From assembly GCA_022782305.1 (NCBI GenBank), contig JALFPC010000023.1:1-35985 (forward strand): a stretch of DNA of 35,985 nt. The letters are read 5' to 3'. Of the stretch, positions 5,807 to 14,146 are shown one piece after another. Below the pieces are notes generated by a model, which saw only the letters and a list, made by a program, of their open reading frames with translations, made no database searches and was not told where the DNA came from. How positions within the stretch are numbered: position 1 is the first letter of the stretch; every line of letters starts with the position of its first letter. The DNA is from Prevotella sp. (GTDB taxonomy: Bacteria > Bacteroidota > Bacteroidia > Bacteroidales > Bacteroidaceae). Made by a program: the position numbers and the translations under genes.

Positions 5807-8800
5807 ATGTACAACAAACTTCTTACACTTTTCAGAGTGATGGTATTGGCATCTATGGTGATGGCTGTACCTATGGAGGCAAAGAAGAAAGTCAACACCA
5901 TCGGCGACTCTACTATGGCAAACTATCCTACGGATGGGTCTACAGACAAAAGAGGATGGGCGCAGATGCTGCAGCAATTCTTCAATACCGACAATGTAAC
6001 GGTAAACAACCGAGGCAAGTCGGGAGCCTCAAGCAAATCTTTCTATCGTGAGTCTGCATATTGGCCCACTATGGTCACAGGCGGAAGCGACGCTATGCAG
6101 GCTGGAGATTTCCTAATTATCCAATTTGCACACAACGATGAAAAAAATGGTGGGGCTGATGGAGACGTGGTAAAACAATACTACAACAGCATTGGAGATG
6201 CAGCAACAGCATCTGCAACAGACTATAGAGGTACCACAGCATCGGGCACTTTTAAAGAATATATACGCAAGTATATCAATGAGGCTAAGGCCATGGGAGT
6301 AAAACCTATAGTGGTGGCTCCTATCTGCAGAAAATATTTTGCCACAGGAGGACAGAGCATTAGACGAAATGGTAAACATGACCTGGGTGACAATTTTACA
6401 AAATGCGACGGAACATCTCTCTCAACAGGTAATAAAGTGCCTGAGAGCGATAATACCTATGACTATGTGGAGCAGGCAAAGGCTGTGGCATACGAATATG
6501 ACGATGTGCCATTCATAGACCTCACTGCTCTGACAGAACAACTATATCTGAAATATGGTGAGGCGTATTGCACTCTGAACCTATTCTGCAACGACGACTC
6601 TACACACCCCTCAGCTCTCGGCGCTACACTCATAGCACGAGAGTTTGCACAGCAACTCAAACTGCAGGCTACTACAGAAACAGACCCAAAAAGAAAGCAA
6701 ATACTCGAAGAACTGGCACAGGATGTGGTGGTATCGGCAGAGATCACATTTAATCCTACATCTGGAGATATGGGAAAGGCGTATATGGGACAGAGCATTG
6801 TGAAAGAGTATAACGTGTCGGCTTTCGGAGTGGACAACGGCGCAAAAATGAATATCAGCGTTGACGGGGGATTTCTCATCTCTAACGACAAGGTTAACTA
6901 CAACAACTCACTCACACTGACTGCAGACGGCAACAATATAATATCGTCATTGTATGTAAAGGTAAACCTCAACGCTCCAGGAAAAGTAAACGGTACTCTC
7001 ACTGCTACAGTGGGACAGCAAACATCTACTCTGCAACTCACCGCAGAGGCCATAAACTTGAACGGTGGCACCGAAACGAATGCTGTGTGGCCTCTGACAG
7101 AATCAACTAAACCAAATGACAACGAATTGCTTACTCTGACAGAACAAACGCTATCTGAACTTTCTGTAAAACAGTATGCAAACATTGGTACTGACAATCC
7201 ACGAAAAATGCAACTGCTCACCACAACTACGGGAGAATGGGGAGTGGGAGAGATTGACGAGGTCTCTACAAGATATGCACAGTTTAAAATTACATGCCCA
7301 GCTGACTGCAATTTCGCTATCGACAAAATTACTTATTACATCTCGGGAAGGGGAGGATCGGCTGTTAGCTATCATGCTTACTATAGCGTAAACAGCGATT
7401 TCGCAAACCCTGTGCTCATCGACGAAAAAGTGAACATGGCTAAGGATGCTCCCACAATAATCGAATGCAATATTGCAGAACAAATAGAAGAGGGACAGAG
7501 CTTCTACGTGAGATTATATCCATGGTATAACGGACAAACAACCGCGGCTACAGGAAAATATTTGTGTATTTCTGATATGAACATTCACGGCAGCATAACA
7601 AAAGCCGGGGGACAGAGCATTGACATTAATGGAAGCGTGGCTTATCCGCTCGTAGACGCACAACCATCATTCGAACCTGAGGAGATGGCTGTAGGATTTG
7701 TGGGCAAAACTATGGACCACGGACAACTCTTGACCATAGGACAAAACGGGGGACTGACATGGAGCGGAACTACTGACAATGGTAAGGTGCAAACCATGGT
7801 GAGCAATGTAACTGGAGCATCACTGCCTACATCGGCTGTTGACGGAAACACTATAACATTTACACTCACACCTGAAGACGGCCTGGTGTTCTTGCCAAGC
7901 AAAGTGACTTTCCAGGCTGCAAGATATGGCACTGATGGTGGAAATATAACAGCATCGGTGGAAGCAAACGGTATGGCTGAAATATGCAATAATGAGGGCG
8001 TCAACCGCTCGGGTAAGGGACTGGCTCTCAAAACGATATCTTCAGAAATCAATGGCGTGTCGGCAGATGCTGCCAATCCTCTCAAACTGAAGATATCTGT
8101 GCTCGGACTGGGCAACAACAAAAGCGTGGGACTCAATGATATCGTGGTGGAAGGTAGACTGATGGGACAACTGCAGCAAACAGTGAAATATTCGCTCACT
8201 ACCGTGGTGACACCAGCAGGAGCTGGTTCTGTGCAGGCAGACCCCGAGATGGACGCATATAAAGAGGGTTCTATCGTAAATCTTAAAGCAACACGAAATT
8301 TCGGATATAAGTTTAAGGAATGGCAGATAGACGGCAACAAAGTGTCTACTAACGAATCATTCTCTGTAAAGATGGATGGCAACAAAATTCTGACTGCCGT
8401 GTTTGACGAAATACCAGTATATACCGTCACTGCTAAGTGTACTAATGATGCTGAGCGCACCATGGGCAACGTAACTCTAACACCAAACGAACATGATGGT
8501 AAGTATGAGGCTGGTACTACTGTGACTGCAGTGGCACAGGAGTCGAAGATTCTTAAATTCATGCAGTGGACTGATAAACACGAGAATGCGGGTACAGCGG
8601 CCACACGAACATTCACTGTGAATGAAGATATGCAACTGGTGGCTGACTATGAATTGCAGGATTTCGTGGCGGTGTTTGACGCATCCATGACTCAGGCATA
8701 CGCATATAACAATGCTGCCAATTACCCATTCACCGCTGACATCGCATGGGACGAACAAAGAAATGCTACTGCATCGGTGGTGAGAACTGACAACGGTGCT

Positions 8801-11086
8801 CTGCTCTATAGCCAAAACACTGGCACACCCGTGGTGAGAAACAGACAGGGGGTGGTGATCTCTGCAATCAACGGATTATATCAAAACGGATATGATACAA
8901 GGGAGATTGCATGGCAGTATCAATTCTCAACTAATGGGTTCACTAATGTGACCATCTCTGCTGATATGGCTGCTAAAAATGCTGCCGCAAAGAAATACAT
9001 AGCTAAATATTCTTTGGATGGAATTAATTTCTCTGATATTCCTGGTGCCGAATGGACAGTGACTGCTAATGTGCTGAACCCCATATCTATAGCTCTGCCA
9101 CAGAACGCAGACAACCAACCAATGGTTTACGTAAGGATTATGGGACAGGGGGATGATCTTCTGTCAACAGCGTATTCATTCGACAATACATTCGACGGCA
9201 TGGCATATACCTCACATTCTGAATCGGGAGTGGGAAACATGTATGTTATCGGAGTGGCTGAAGTGGCTGAGGATAACATAGCACCAGTGGTAATCTCTAC
9301 GCTACCTGCTAATGGGGATAATGGAGTGAGTGCCGCAGGAAGAATAACCATATCTTTCGATGAGAGAATACAGGCCGGAAATACTCAAAATCCTGCTACT
9401 CTCGGCGATAAATCTCTGCAACCAATATGGAACACTCGTAGCGTAAGCTTCAACTATAACTCGCTCAAATACGGACAGACTTATTCTTTCTCAATGCCAG
9501 AGGCTTATGTGAAAGATAGATCGGGAAACTCTTCGGCACCCGTCAATTTCTCATTCACCGTGATGGAGAAACAGAAACCTCAGCAGAGAATCTTTGATGC
9601 CATAGTAGACAAAAATCTTAAACTCGAACAAGGACAAAGCATTCCCGCTACTGAAAATATGCCAAAGCAGTATAGGTTTATTCAAGATGCTATTGATGAT
9701 GCTCCTGCTAACACTTCGCAGCCATACCTTATCTTTATTAAAGAGGGATACTATAACGATCCTAATACTACGTTCAATTCGGGATATGGCACAAGATTTA
9801 CTACATCGCAAACAGGTAGCGGAGCACCTACAGAACGTATTCCTGGTGGAATGAATGATTATGACGATTGCAGACTCGTGTATGTAAACAAACCGAATAT
9901 TCATCTCATCGGACAGGCCACAGACAAGGTGACTATTGCAACAGACAGACTGGACGGCGCAAGCAGCGACCCAAATAGAGTATGGTATCATGTGGACGCT
10001 GGTGCTGCTCTCGAGGTGCAATCTGCCGCTACTAACTTCTTTATGCAGGGAGTTACCATAGATAATGAAAACTGGACCATCAAACGCATGGAAGGACCAC
10101 AGGCCTTGTGTATGAATATCACATCTGATAAAGCCGTGTTTGATAATATCAGAGCTCGCTCATACCAAGATACATACAAAAGTAATGGTACTTACAACCG
10201 ACAGTTCTTCTACAACTCTATAATTGAGGGAGGCGTGGACTTTATATATGGTTCCGGAGATGTGTGGTTTGAAAACTGTACTCTCGACATCAATAGAAAG
10301 AAGGGGGGATTTATCGTGGCTCCTAACCATCCTGCAGACACAAGATGGGGATATGTGTTTAATAATACTACTATCACTACTTCCTATTCTACTATTCCAG
10401 AGGATTATCAAGTGTATCTCGGAAGACCATGGCACGACAACCCAATAACAGTGTTCCTGCATACCAAAATGGAGGTGAAACCATACGACGGATATTGGTA
10501 CCCAACGATGGGAGGACTGCCAAAACTGTGGGCTGTCTATGATATCGTTGACCGAAACGGATATGCTATGTCTGAATACTCCATAGAGGATTATTACTAT
10601 ACAGATAACGGAAATACTATCACTGGAAAAGCTAAAAACTATCTAACAGACGAAGAGGCCGCTATGTATACCGTGGCTAACGTGATGGCTGGAGATGGCT
10701 CCAATTCTGAAAAGGGAACATGGAATCCTCTCGAAGTGGTGGAGAAAACGGAAGTGCCTATGCTGACCATGCAAAACAATATGGTGACATGGCAGGCTGA
10801 CGACTATGCTATCTGTTACGTGGTTACCGTAAACGGAAAGGTAGAGGCTTTCACCACTACAACGGAATATTCTGCCAAACCTGGTGATAAAGTGACAGTG
10901 CAGTCGGTAAATGCTCATGGAGCACTGTCGGATATGTCGGCTCCTGTAAACATCACTACAGGTATACTCTCTGTGGATAACAATGATGACGATAATGGCA
11001 AGACATATAATATTATGGGTATGCCGGTAAGCTCAATGAAGCACGGAGTGTTTATACGAAACGGAAAAAAGGTGGTGGTGAAATAA
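5807..11086 (+). CDS. Secreted bifunctional pectin esterase (CE12-like SGNH esterase plus CE8 pectin methylesterase)
   Basis: This 1759-residue exported protein starts at 5807, not 5663, because the promoter lies at 5765 and MYNKLLTLFRVMVLASMVMA is the signal peptide. Residues about 25-285 form an SGNH hydrolase of rhamnogalacturonan acetylesterase type (GDSTMA block, NRGKSGASS, FAHND, DSTHPSALGA with the Asp-His pair). Ig-like segments follow. Two InlB-like repeats lie near 795-950 (EWQIDGNKVSTNESFSVKMDG) and a Big_5-type domain at about 1158-1250. Residues 1262-1580 are a pectin methylesterase with SYQDTY, GGVDFIYGSGD and LGRPW, the catalytic Asp and Arg motifs. The last 25 residues (MGMPVSS...IRNGKKVVVK) resemble a Bacteroidota C-terminal tail. 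It should remove acetyl and methyl esters from pectin, preparing it for the PL1 and PL9 lyases encoded nearby. Confidence 0.9.
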   Translation: MYNKLLTLFRVMVLASMVMAVPMEAKKKVNTIGDSTMANYPTDGSTDKRGWAQMLQQFFNTDNVTVNNRGKSGASSKSFYRESAYWPTMVTGGSDAMQAGDFLIIQFAHNDEKNGGADGDVVKQYYNSIGDAATASATDYRGTTASGTFKEYIRKYINEAKAMGVKPIVVAPICRKYFATGGQSIRRNGKHDLGDNFTKCDGTSLSTGNKVPESDNTYDYVEQAKAVAYEYDDVPFIDLTALTEQLYLKYGEAYCTLNLFCNDDSTHPSALGATLIAREFAQQLKLQATTETDPKRKQILEELAQDVVVSAEITFNPTSGDMGKAYMGQSIVKEYNVSAFGVDNGAKMNISVDGGFLISNDKVNYNNSLTLTADGNNIISSLYVKVNLNAPGKVNGTLTATVGQQTSTLQLTAEAINLNGGTETNAVWPLTESTKPNDNELLTLTEQTLSELSVKQYANIGTDNPRKMQLLTTTTGEWGVGEIDEVSTRYAQFKITCPADCNFAIDKITYYISGRGGSAVSYHAYYSVNSDFANPVLIDEKVNMAKDAPTIIECNIAEQIEEGQSFYVRLYPWYNGQTTAATGKYLCISDMNIHGSITKAGGQSIDINGSVAYPLVDAQPSFEPEEMAVGFVGKTMDHGQLLTIGQNGGLTWSGTTDNGKVQTMVSNVTGASLPTSAVDGNTITFTLTPEDGLVFLPSKVTFQAARYGTDGGNITASVEANGMAEICNNEGVNRSGKGLALKTISSEINGVSADAANPLKLKISVLGLGNNKSVGLNDIVVEGRLMGQLQQTVKYSLTTVVTPAGAGSVQADPEMDAYKEGSIVNLKATRNFGYKFKEWQIDGNKVSTNESFSVKMDGNKILTAVFDEIPVYTVTAKCTNDAERTMGNVTLTPNEHDGKYEAGTTVTAVAQESKILKFMQWTDKHENAGTAATRTFTVNEDMQLVADYELQDFVAVFDASMTQAYAYNNAANYPFTADIAWDEQRNATASVVRTDNGALLYSQNTGTPVVRNRQGVVISAINGLYQNGYDTREIAWQYQFSTNGFTNVTISADMAAKNAAAKKYIAKYSLDGINFSDIPGAEWTVTANVLNPISIALPQNADNQPMVYVRIMGQGDDLLSTAYSFDNTFDGMAYTSHSESGVGNMYVIGVAEVAEDNIAPVVISTLPANGDNGVSAAGRITISFDERIQAGNTQNPATLGDKSLQPIWNTRSVSFNYNSLKYGQTYSFSMPEAYVKDRSGNSSAPVNFSFTVMEKQKPQQRIFDAIVDKNLKLEQGQSIPATENMPKQYRFIQDAIDDAPANTSQPYLIFIKEGYYNDPNTTFNSGYGTRFTTSQTGSGAPTERIPGGMNDYDDCRLVYVNKPNIHLIGQATDKVTIATDRLDGASSDPNRVWYHVDAGAALEVQSAATNFFMQGVTIDNENWTIKRMEGPQALCMNITSDKAVFDNIRARSYQDTYKSNGTYNRQFFYNSIIEGGVDFIYGSGDVWFENCTLDINRKKGGFIVAPNHPADTRWGYVFNNTTITTSYSTIPEDYQVYLGRPWHDNPITVFLHTKMEVKPYDGYWYPTMGGLPKLWAVYDIVDRNGYAMSEYSIEDYYYTDNGNTITGKAKNYLTDEEAAMYTVANVMAGDGSNSEKGTWNPLEVVEKTEVPMLTMQNNMVTWQADDYAICYVVTVNGKVEAFTTTTEYSAKPGDKVTVQSVNAHGALSDMSAPVNITTGILSVDNNDDDNGKTYNIMGMPVSSMKHGVFIRNGKKVVVK

Positions 11087-11147
11087 ACACATAATGTTAT
11101 CATAATATCAAAATGAAGGGGCAATAATTCATTTTCTTGCCCACAAT

Positions 11148-11187
11148 ATGCAAAGGTATGAGTTTTTTTCATACCTTTGCATTTGTT
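11148..11187 (+). terminator. Perfect 14-bp stem-loop after the CE12-CE8 gene
   Basis: ATGCAAAGGTATGA and TCATACCTTTGCAT pair perfectly around a GTTTTTT loop and are followed by TTGTTTTA. It most likely terminates the pectinase transcript. The right arm contains TACCTTTG, an exact -7 box, and the left arm its mirror, so a promoter role is also possible. Confidence 0.65.
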
Positions 11188-11197
11188 TTATAATCAT

Positions 11198-11284
11198 CCG
11201 GCTTTATATTCTGGCTTTATATTCATCCAGTTTTATATTCCGGTTTTATATTCTCCGGTTTTATATTCTCCGGTTTTATACTCG
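11198..11284. repeat. 15-bp tandem repeat (CCGGTTTTATATTCT)
   Basis: Three units at 11240-11284 are near identical (the third ends ACTCG), preceded by three degenerate units (CCGGCTTTATATTCT, GGCTTTATATTCAT, CCAGTTTTATATT). It lies in the 20-105 bp upstream of yraN and is noncoding; copy number could alter spacing to the yraN start. Confidence 0.8.
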
Positions 11285-11304
11285 GATTGTTAACTTGATA
11301 TTTT

Positions 11305-11664
11305 ATGGCTATACACAACCAATTGGGGAAATGGGGCGAAGACGTGGCTGCTGACTTCCTGCAGCAAAAAGGCTACAGAATAGTGGCGCGCAACTGGAAA
11401 TATGGTAAGCGCGACCTGGATATCGTGGCCACAGATGGAGATACGCTCGTGGTGGTGGAGGTCAAAACACGTAGCGGCAATATCCTGATCCAACCAGAAA
11501 TGGCTGTTGACTATGCAAAACTGATGTCGCTGCGCAAGGCTGCCAACGCTTTTGTAAAGGCAAGGCTGATAGATGCTACCATAAGGTTCGATGTAGTCAG
11601 CATATCAGTGCAAACAGCACAACAATACAAAATTGTGCATTATCAGGATATATCCATGTATTGA
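11305..11664 (+). CDS. yraN: YraN family protein (UPF0102), endonuclease-like
   Basis: This 119-residue cytoplasmic protein belongs to a widely conserved, poorly characterised family with an endonuclease-like fold. It shows the family pattern: LGKWGEDVAADFLQQKGY at the N-terminus, ARNWKYGKRDLDIVATDG with the Asp expected in the active site, and VVVEVKTRSG with the E-x-K pair. Family members are thought to be linked to recombination or DNA repair, but no firm activity is established. It stands alone between the pectinase and a reverse-strand gene. The upstream 15-bp tandem repeats occupy the place where its promoter should be, and I could not identify a clear -7 box. Confidence 0.9.
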   Translation: MAIHNQLGKWGEDVAADFLQQKGYRIVARNWKYGKRDLDIVATDGDTLVVVEVKTRSGNILIQPEMAVDYAKLMSLRKAANAFVKARLIDATIRFDVVSISVQTAQQYKIVHYQDISMY

Positions 11665-11671
11665 TACTTAT

Positions 11672-11688
11672 CGTGGGTTCTATAAATT
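11672..11688 (+). repeat. Copy of the dispersed GTGGGTTCTATAAAT motif
   Basis: CGTGGGTTCTATAAATT starts 8 bases after the yraN stop. Related copies are at 471-490 (minus strand) and 23269-23290. It also sits in the intergenic space between convergent genes. Confidence 0.55.
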
Positions 11689-11748
11689 TCCACCTTATAA
11701 TAATGCATAAGCATGGAGATGAATATGATATTCTCCTTTTATGTATTA

Positions 11749-12237
11749 TTAAATATCTAATGGTGTTATCTCTGAGGCACTGGGAATATCGTGGATAAAC
11801 ACATATCCGCGACTCGCATAGTCCATACGGCAGCAATAATGGGTCATGCCATTGCTTACAATGAGATAATCCACATGCAATAGGTGGTTATAAACGGATA
11901 TCTGATCAAAAACCTTCTGGGTAATCTTTATACTGGGCTTCTTATATTCAATGATAATGCGAGGGCGCAATGAACGATCGTATACTACACTGTCGCAGCG
12001 CATCTTCTTATCGCCAGAAGACAACTCTACTTCGTTGCCGATAAGAGTAGGAGAAAATCCCTTATAGTGAACAAGAAAATGAATAAAATGCTGGCGCACC
12101 CACTCTTCAGGAGTAAGTGACACGTATTTGCATCGCAAAGGGTCGAGCACCGACATTTGTCCGCTGATATTTCTGATCTTTATGTCAAAAGCAGGAAGAT
12201 TGAGCCTGCAGAACGTTTGTTTATCGAAATTATTCAT
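11749..12237 (-). CDS. Stand-alone HsdR N-terminal-domain protein (PD-(D/E)XK nuclease-like)
   Basis: This 162-residue protein resembles the N-terminal nuclease domain of type I restriction R subunits (HSDR_N). It opens with NLPAFDIKIRN, then RCKYVSLTPEEWVRQHFIHFLV. The putative active site is RCDSVVYD followed by IIIEYKKP, giving Asp and E-x-K. No helicase domain, HsdM or HsdS is present, so it is not a restriction system. In Bacteroidota this small protein is commonly found beside holA, as here (divergent, 70 bp apart), which points to a core DNA-maintenance role. Its start lies under the plus-strand holA promoter, so the two promoters overlap. The nuclease role is inferred from the motif only. 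Confidence 0.8.
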   Translation of the reverse strand: MNNFDKQTFCRLNLPAFDIKIRNISGQMSVLDPLRCKYVSLTPEEWVRQHFIHFLVHYKGFSPTLIGNEVELSSGDKKMRCDSVVYDRSLRPRIIIEYKKPSIKITQKVFDQISVYNHLLHVDYLIVSNGMTHYCCRMDYASRGYVFIHDIPSASEITPLDI

Positions 12238-12245
12238 TATCTTTG
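12216..12245 (+). promoter_or_regulatory. holA promoter overlapping the start of the divergent gene
   Basis: TTTG at 12216-12219 and TATCTTTG at 12238-12245 are 18 bases apart. The promoter sits across the first codons of the leftward gene, so the two genes may interfere or be co-regulated. Confidence 0.6.
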
Positions 12246-12257
12246 CATTGTCATTTG

Positions 12258-12265
12258 CAAAATTA
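12258..12265 (-). promoter_or_regulatory. -7 element of the HsdR_N-like gene
   Basis: The minus strand reads TAATTTTG, 21 bases upstream of the ATG at 12237, giving a very short leader. Confidence 0.5.
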
Positions 12266-12307
12266 ATAATTATCGTCGGAAATAACGACCAATAATAGAA
12301 AAAATAT

Positions 12308-13333
12308 ATGGCAGAACCAAAAAATGTCTCTTTTGACGGGGTGATGAAAGAATTGAAGCAACGGATCTTTGCTCCAATTTATTACCTCATGGGAGACGAA
12401 GCGTATTATATAGACTTAATCGCTGACTATATAGCAGAAAACGTGCTCAACGATACAGAGAGAGATTTTAATCAAACCATACTTTATGGACCTGATGTAA
12501 CCATGGCGCAGGTGGTTGACATCGCAAGGAGATATCCCATGATGGCAGAACACCAGGTGATCATTGTTAAGGAAGCACAGGGACTAAATAACTATGAGGC
12601 GCTCGAGGCTTATCTAAATAATCCACAATCTTCAACCATTCTCGTGTTCTGTCATAAAAATGGATCTCTGGATAAAAGAAAAAGGGTGGCGGCAATGGTG
12701 GCTTCTGTGGGAGTGTTGTTTGAAAGCAAAAAACTTAGAGAACGTGACCTGCCAACTTTCATAGAACGATATCTCAGAGAGAGGGGAGTGGGAATAGAAA
12801 ATAAATCGCTACAACTCATCGCTGATGATATCGGACCTGACTTGCACCGACTGACAAGCGAACTGGATAAACTGGTGCTGGCTCTTGACAATGACAACAG
12901 AATGGTAACACCTGAGGTGGTGGAGAAACAGATTGGAGTGAGCAAGGACTTCAACGGCTTTGAACTTCGTGATGCCTTGGTTAACAAGAATATTTTTAAG
13001 GCTAACCAGATAGTAAAATACTTTGACGAAAATCCACGAAGCGGAGGGCTCTTCGCTCTCATGCCTCTAATATATAAATTTTTCCAGAATTTGCTCATCG
13101 CTCATTATTGTCCACAAAAAGATAGTCCAGAGGCTCTGGCTAAATGGTTGGAACTGAAAAATTCATGGGCTACAAAAGACTATCTCACGGGCATGAGAAA
13201 TTACAACGCTATGAAAGTGGTCCAGATAATTTCTAAAATAAGAGAAATTGATGCCAAAAGCAAAGGATTGGATAACCCAAATACACCGCAAGGGGAACTT
13301 TTAAGTGAGTTGATCTACTTCATCTTGCACTGA
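12308..13333 (+). CDS. holA: DNA polymerase III subunit delta
   Basis: This 341-residue protein is the clamp-loader delta subunit, which opens the sliding beta clamp for loading at primer ends. The sequence shows the family order: an N-terminal AAA+-like domain with PIYYLMGDEAYYIDLIADY, ILYGPDVTMAQVVDIARRYPMM and STILVFCHKN, then a helical region (LTSELDKLVLAL), and the VSKDFNGFELRDALVNKN segment leading to the C-terminal collar helices. As usual for delta, no functional Walker A is present. Length is normal. Its promoter is in the 5' region of the divergent gene, and a strong terminator overlaps its stop codon, so it is monocistronic. Confidence 0.92.
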   Translation: MAEPKNVSFDGVMKELKQRIFAPIYYLMGDEAYYIDLIADYIAENVLNDTERDFNQTILYGPDVTMAQVVDIARRYPMMAEHQVIIVKEAQGLNNYEALEAYLNNPQSSTILVFCHKNGSLDKRKRVAAMVASVGVLFESKKLRERDLPTFIERYLRERGVGIENKSLQLIADDIGPDLHRLTSELDKLVLALDNDNRMVTPEVVEKQIGVSKDFNGFELRDALVNKNIFKANQIVKYFDENPRSGGLFALMPLIYKFFQNLLIAHYCPQKDSPEALAKWLELKNSWATKDYLTGMRNYNAMKVVQIISKIREIDAKSKGLDNPNTPQGELLSELIYFILH

Positions 13334-13362
13334 AAACAGTCTGTTTTCAGTGCTTTTTTTTT
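13327..13362 (+). terminator. holA terminator overlapping the stop codon
   Basis: GCACTGAAAACA and TGTTTTCAGTGC form a perfect 12-bp stem with a 3-base loop, followed by nine T residues. The holA TGA (13331-13333) lies in the left arm. Confidence 0.92.
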
Positions 13363-14024
13363 CTATTTCGTACTTTTTCATATACAAGAAAAAATAGGCG
13401 CAAACACCGATAAATCCAAGGAAAAAGACCTTTTTAACCCCTCCATAATTCGCGTATTTTCTCGCGTCTTAAAAGTTGGCGGGAATATCGCAACCATTCA
13501 AAAATTTGACCCTGATGGGCTCCAGAAATTTAGTATTAAGGTTTTTTATCATTCATATTGCTGAATATTGATTTGTAAATCAATAAACAACAGTATTCAG
13601 ATATATATAACTCTGAACAGTTATTACAACAATAAACAGTGCTTTATAATTACAAATTCAAATACCTAAATTCAAAAACATAAATATTGAAATCTGAATA
13701 TCATAGATATGCACAATGTGGTTATTATGTTATGTGCCATAGAACCAGCCACTTATATGTTTTGACTATTAGAATTGACATAAAATAGTTCTCTATTTGC
13801 AGAAATATAATGCATAATCCACGTAAATGCGCAGTTGTACGCTTATTAACTACTACAAAGCCAGTTGGTTCTATATTTTTGTTCATAATTCTTAATTCCA
13901 CATTATAGTTGATATTATTTAGATTTATAAACCAAAACACATTTCTAAATACCTACCGTGTTCACATTTACATATTTAAATATCAAAATCTAATATTTAG
14001 AAATAAAAAATTGCTATACAAATG
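13363..14024. other. AT-rich intergenic region without a supported gene
   Basis: About 660 bases hold no convincing gene. A short GC-richer islet (about 13435-13530, containing TTCGCGTATTTTCTCGCG) is followed by strongly AT-rich sequence. The only sizeable ORF (13725-13940, minus strand, 71 codons) has no promoter, no recognisable family and a composition like random AT-rich DNA. Small inverted repeats are present near 13561-13600. Confidence 0.6.
13561..13600. repeat. Nested inverted repeat in AT-rich DNA
   Basis: ATTGATTT-GT-AAATCAAT is a perfect 8-bp palindrome. It lies inside an outer pair CTGAATATTG/CAGTATTCAG with one mismatch. It could be a binding site or the end of a small element. 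Confidence 0.5.
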
Positions 14025-14055
14025 TTGCACATTTCAAATTTTCTCTTTACCTTTG
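14025..14055 (+). promoter_or_regulatory. Promoter of the XRE regulator gene
   Basis: TTG at 14025-14027 and TACCTTTG at 14048-14055 are separated by 20 bases, an ideal Bacteroidota arrangement. A leader of about 85 bases follows. Confidence 0.65.
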
Positions 14056-14075
14056 TAAACGCTAAGGAAATTACA

Positions 14076-14096
14076 CCTAAAAGCCCGATTTTTAGG
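14076..14096 (+). promoter_or_regulatory. Inverted repeat in the XRE gene leader
   Basis: CCTAAAA and TTTTAGG are separated by GCCCGAT, just after the expected transcript start. It is a candidate autoregulatory operator or leader hairpin. Confidence 0.4.
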
Positions 14097-14146
14097 TTCA
14101 AAACCAGTAAGCACCCATTTTTGATAACTTATATATACGTGAAATA

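Noticed and set aside
7642-8616. Long minus-strand ORF (324 codons) opposite the CE12-CE8 gene
   Set aside because: It is a shadow of the coding strand, with no protein motif, and the plus-strand frame has clear domains throughout.
11749-12237. Part of a type I restriction-modification system
   Set aside because: No helicase, HsdM or HsdS gene is near, and neighbours are core replication and metabolism genes.
13725-13940. 71-codon minus-strand ORF as a gene
   Set aside because: It lies in AT-rich DNA, has no promoter-like sequence upstream and no recognisable motif, and its composition fits chance.
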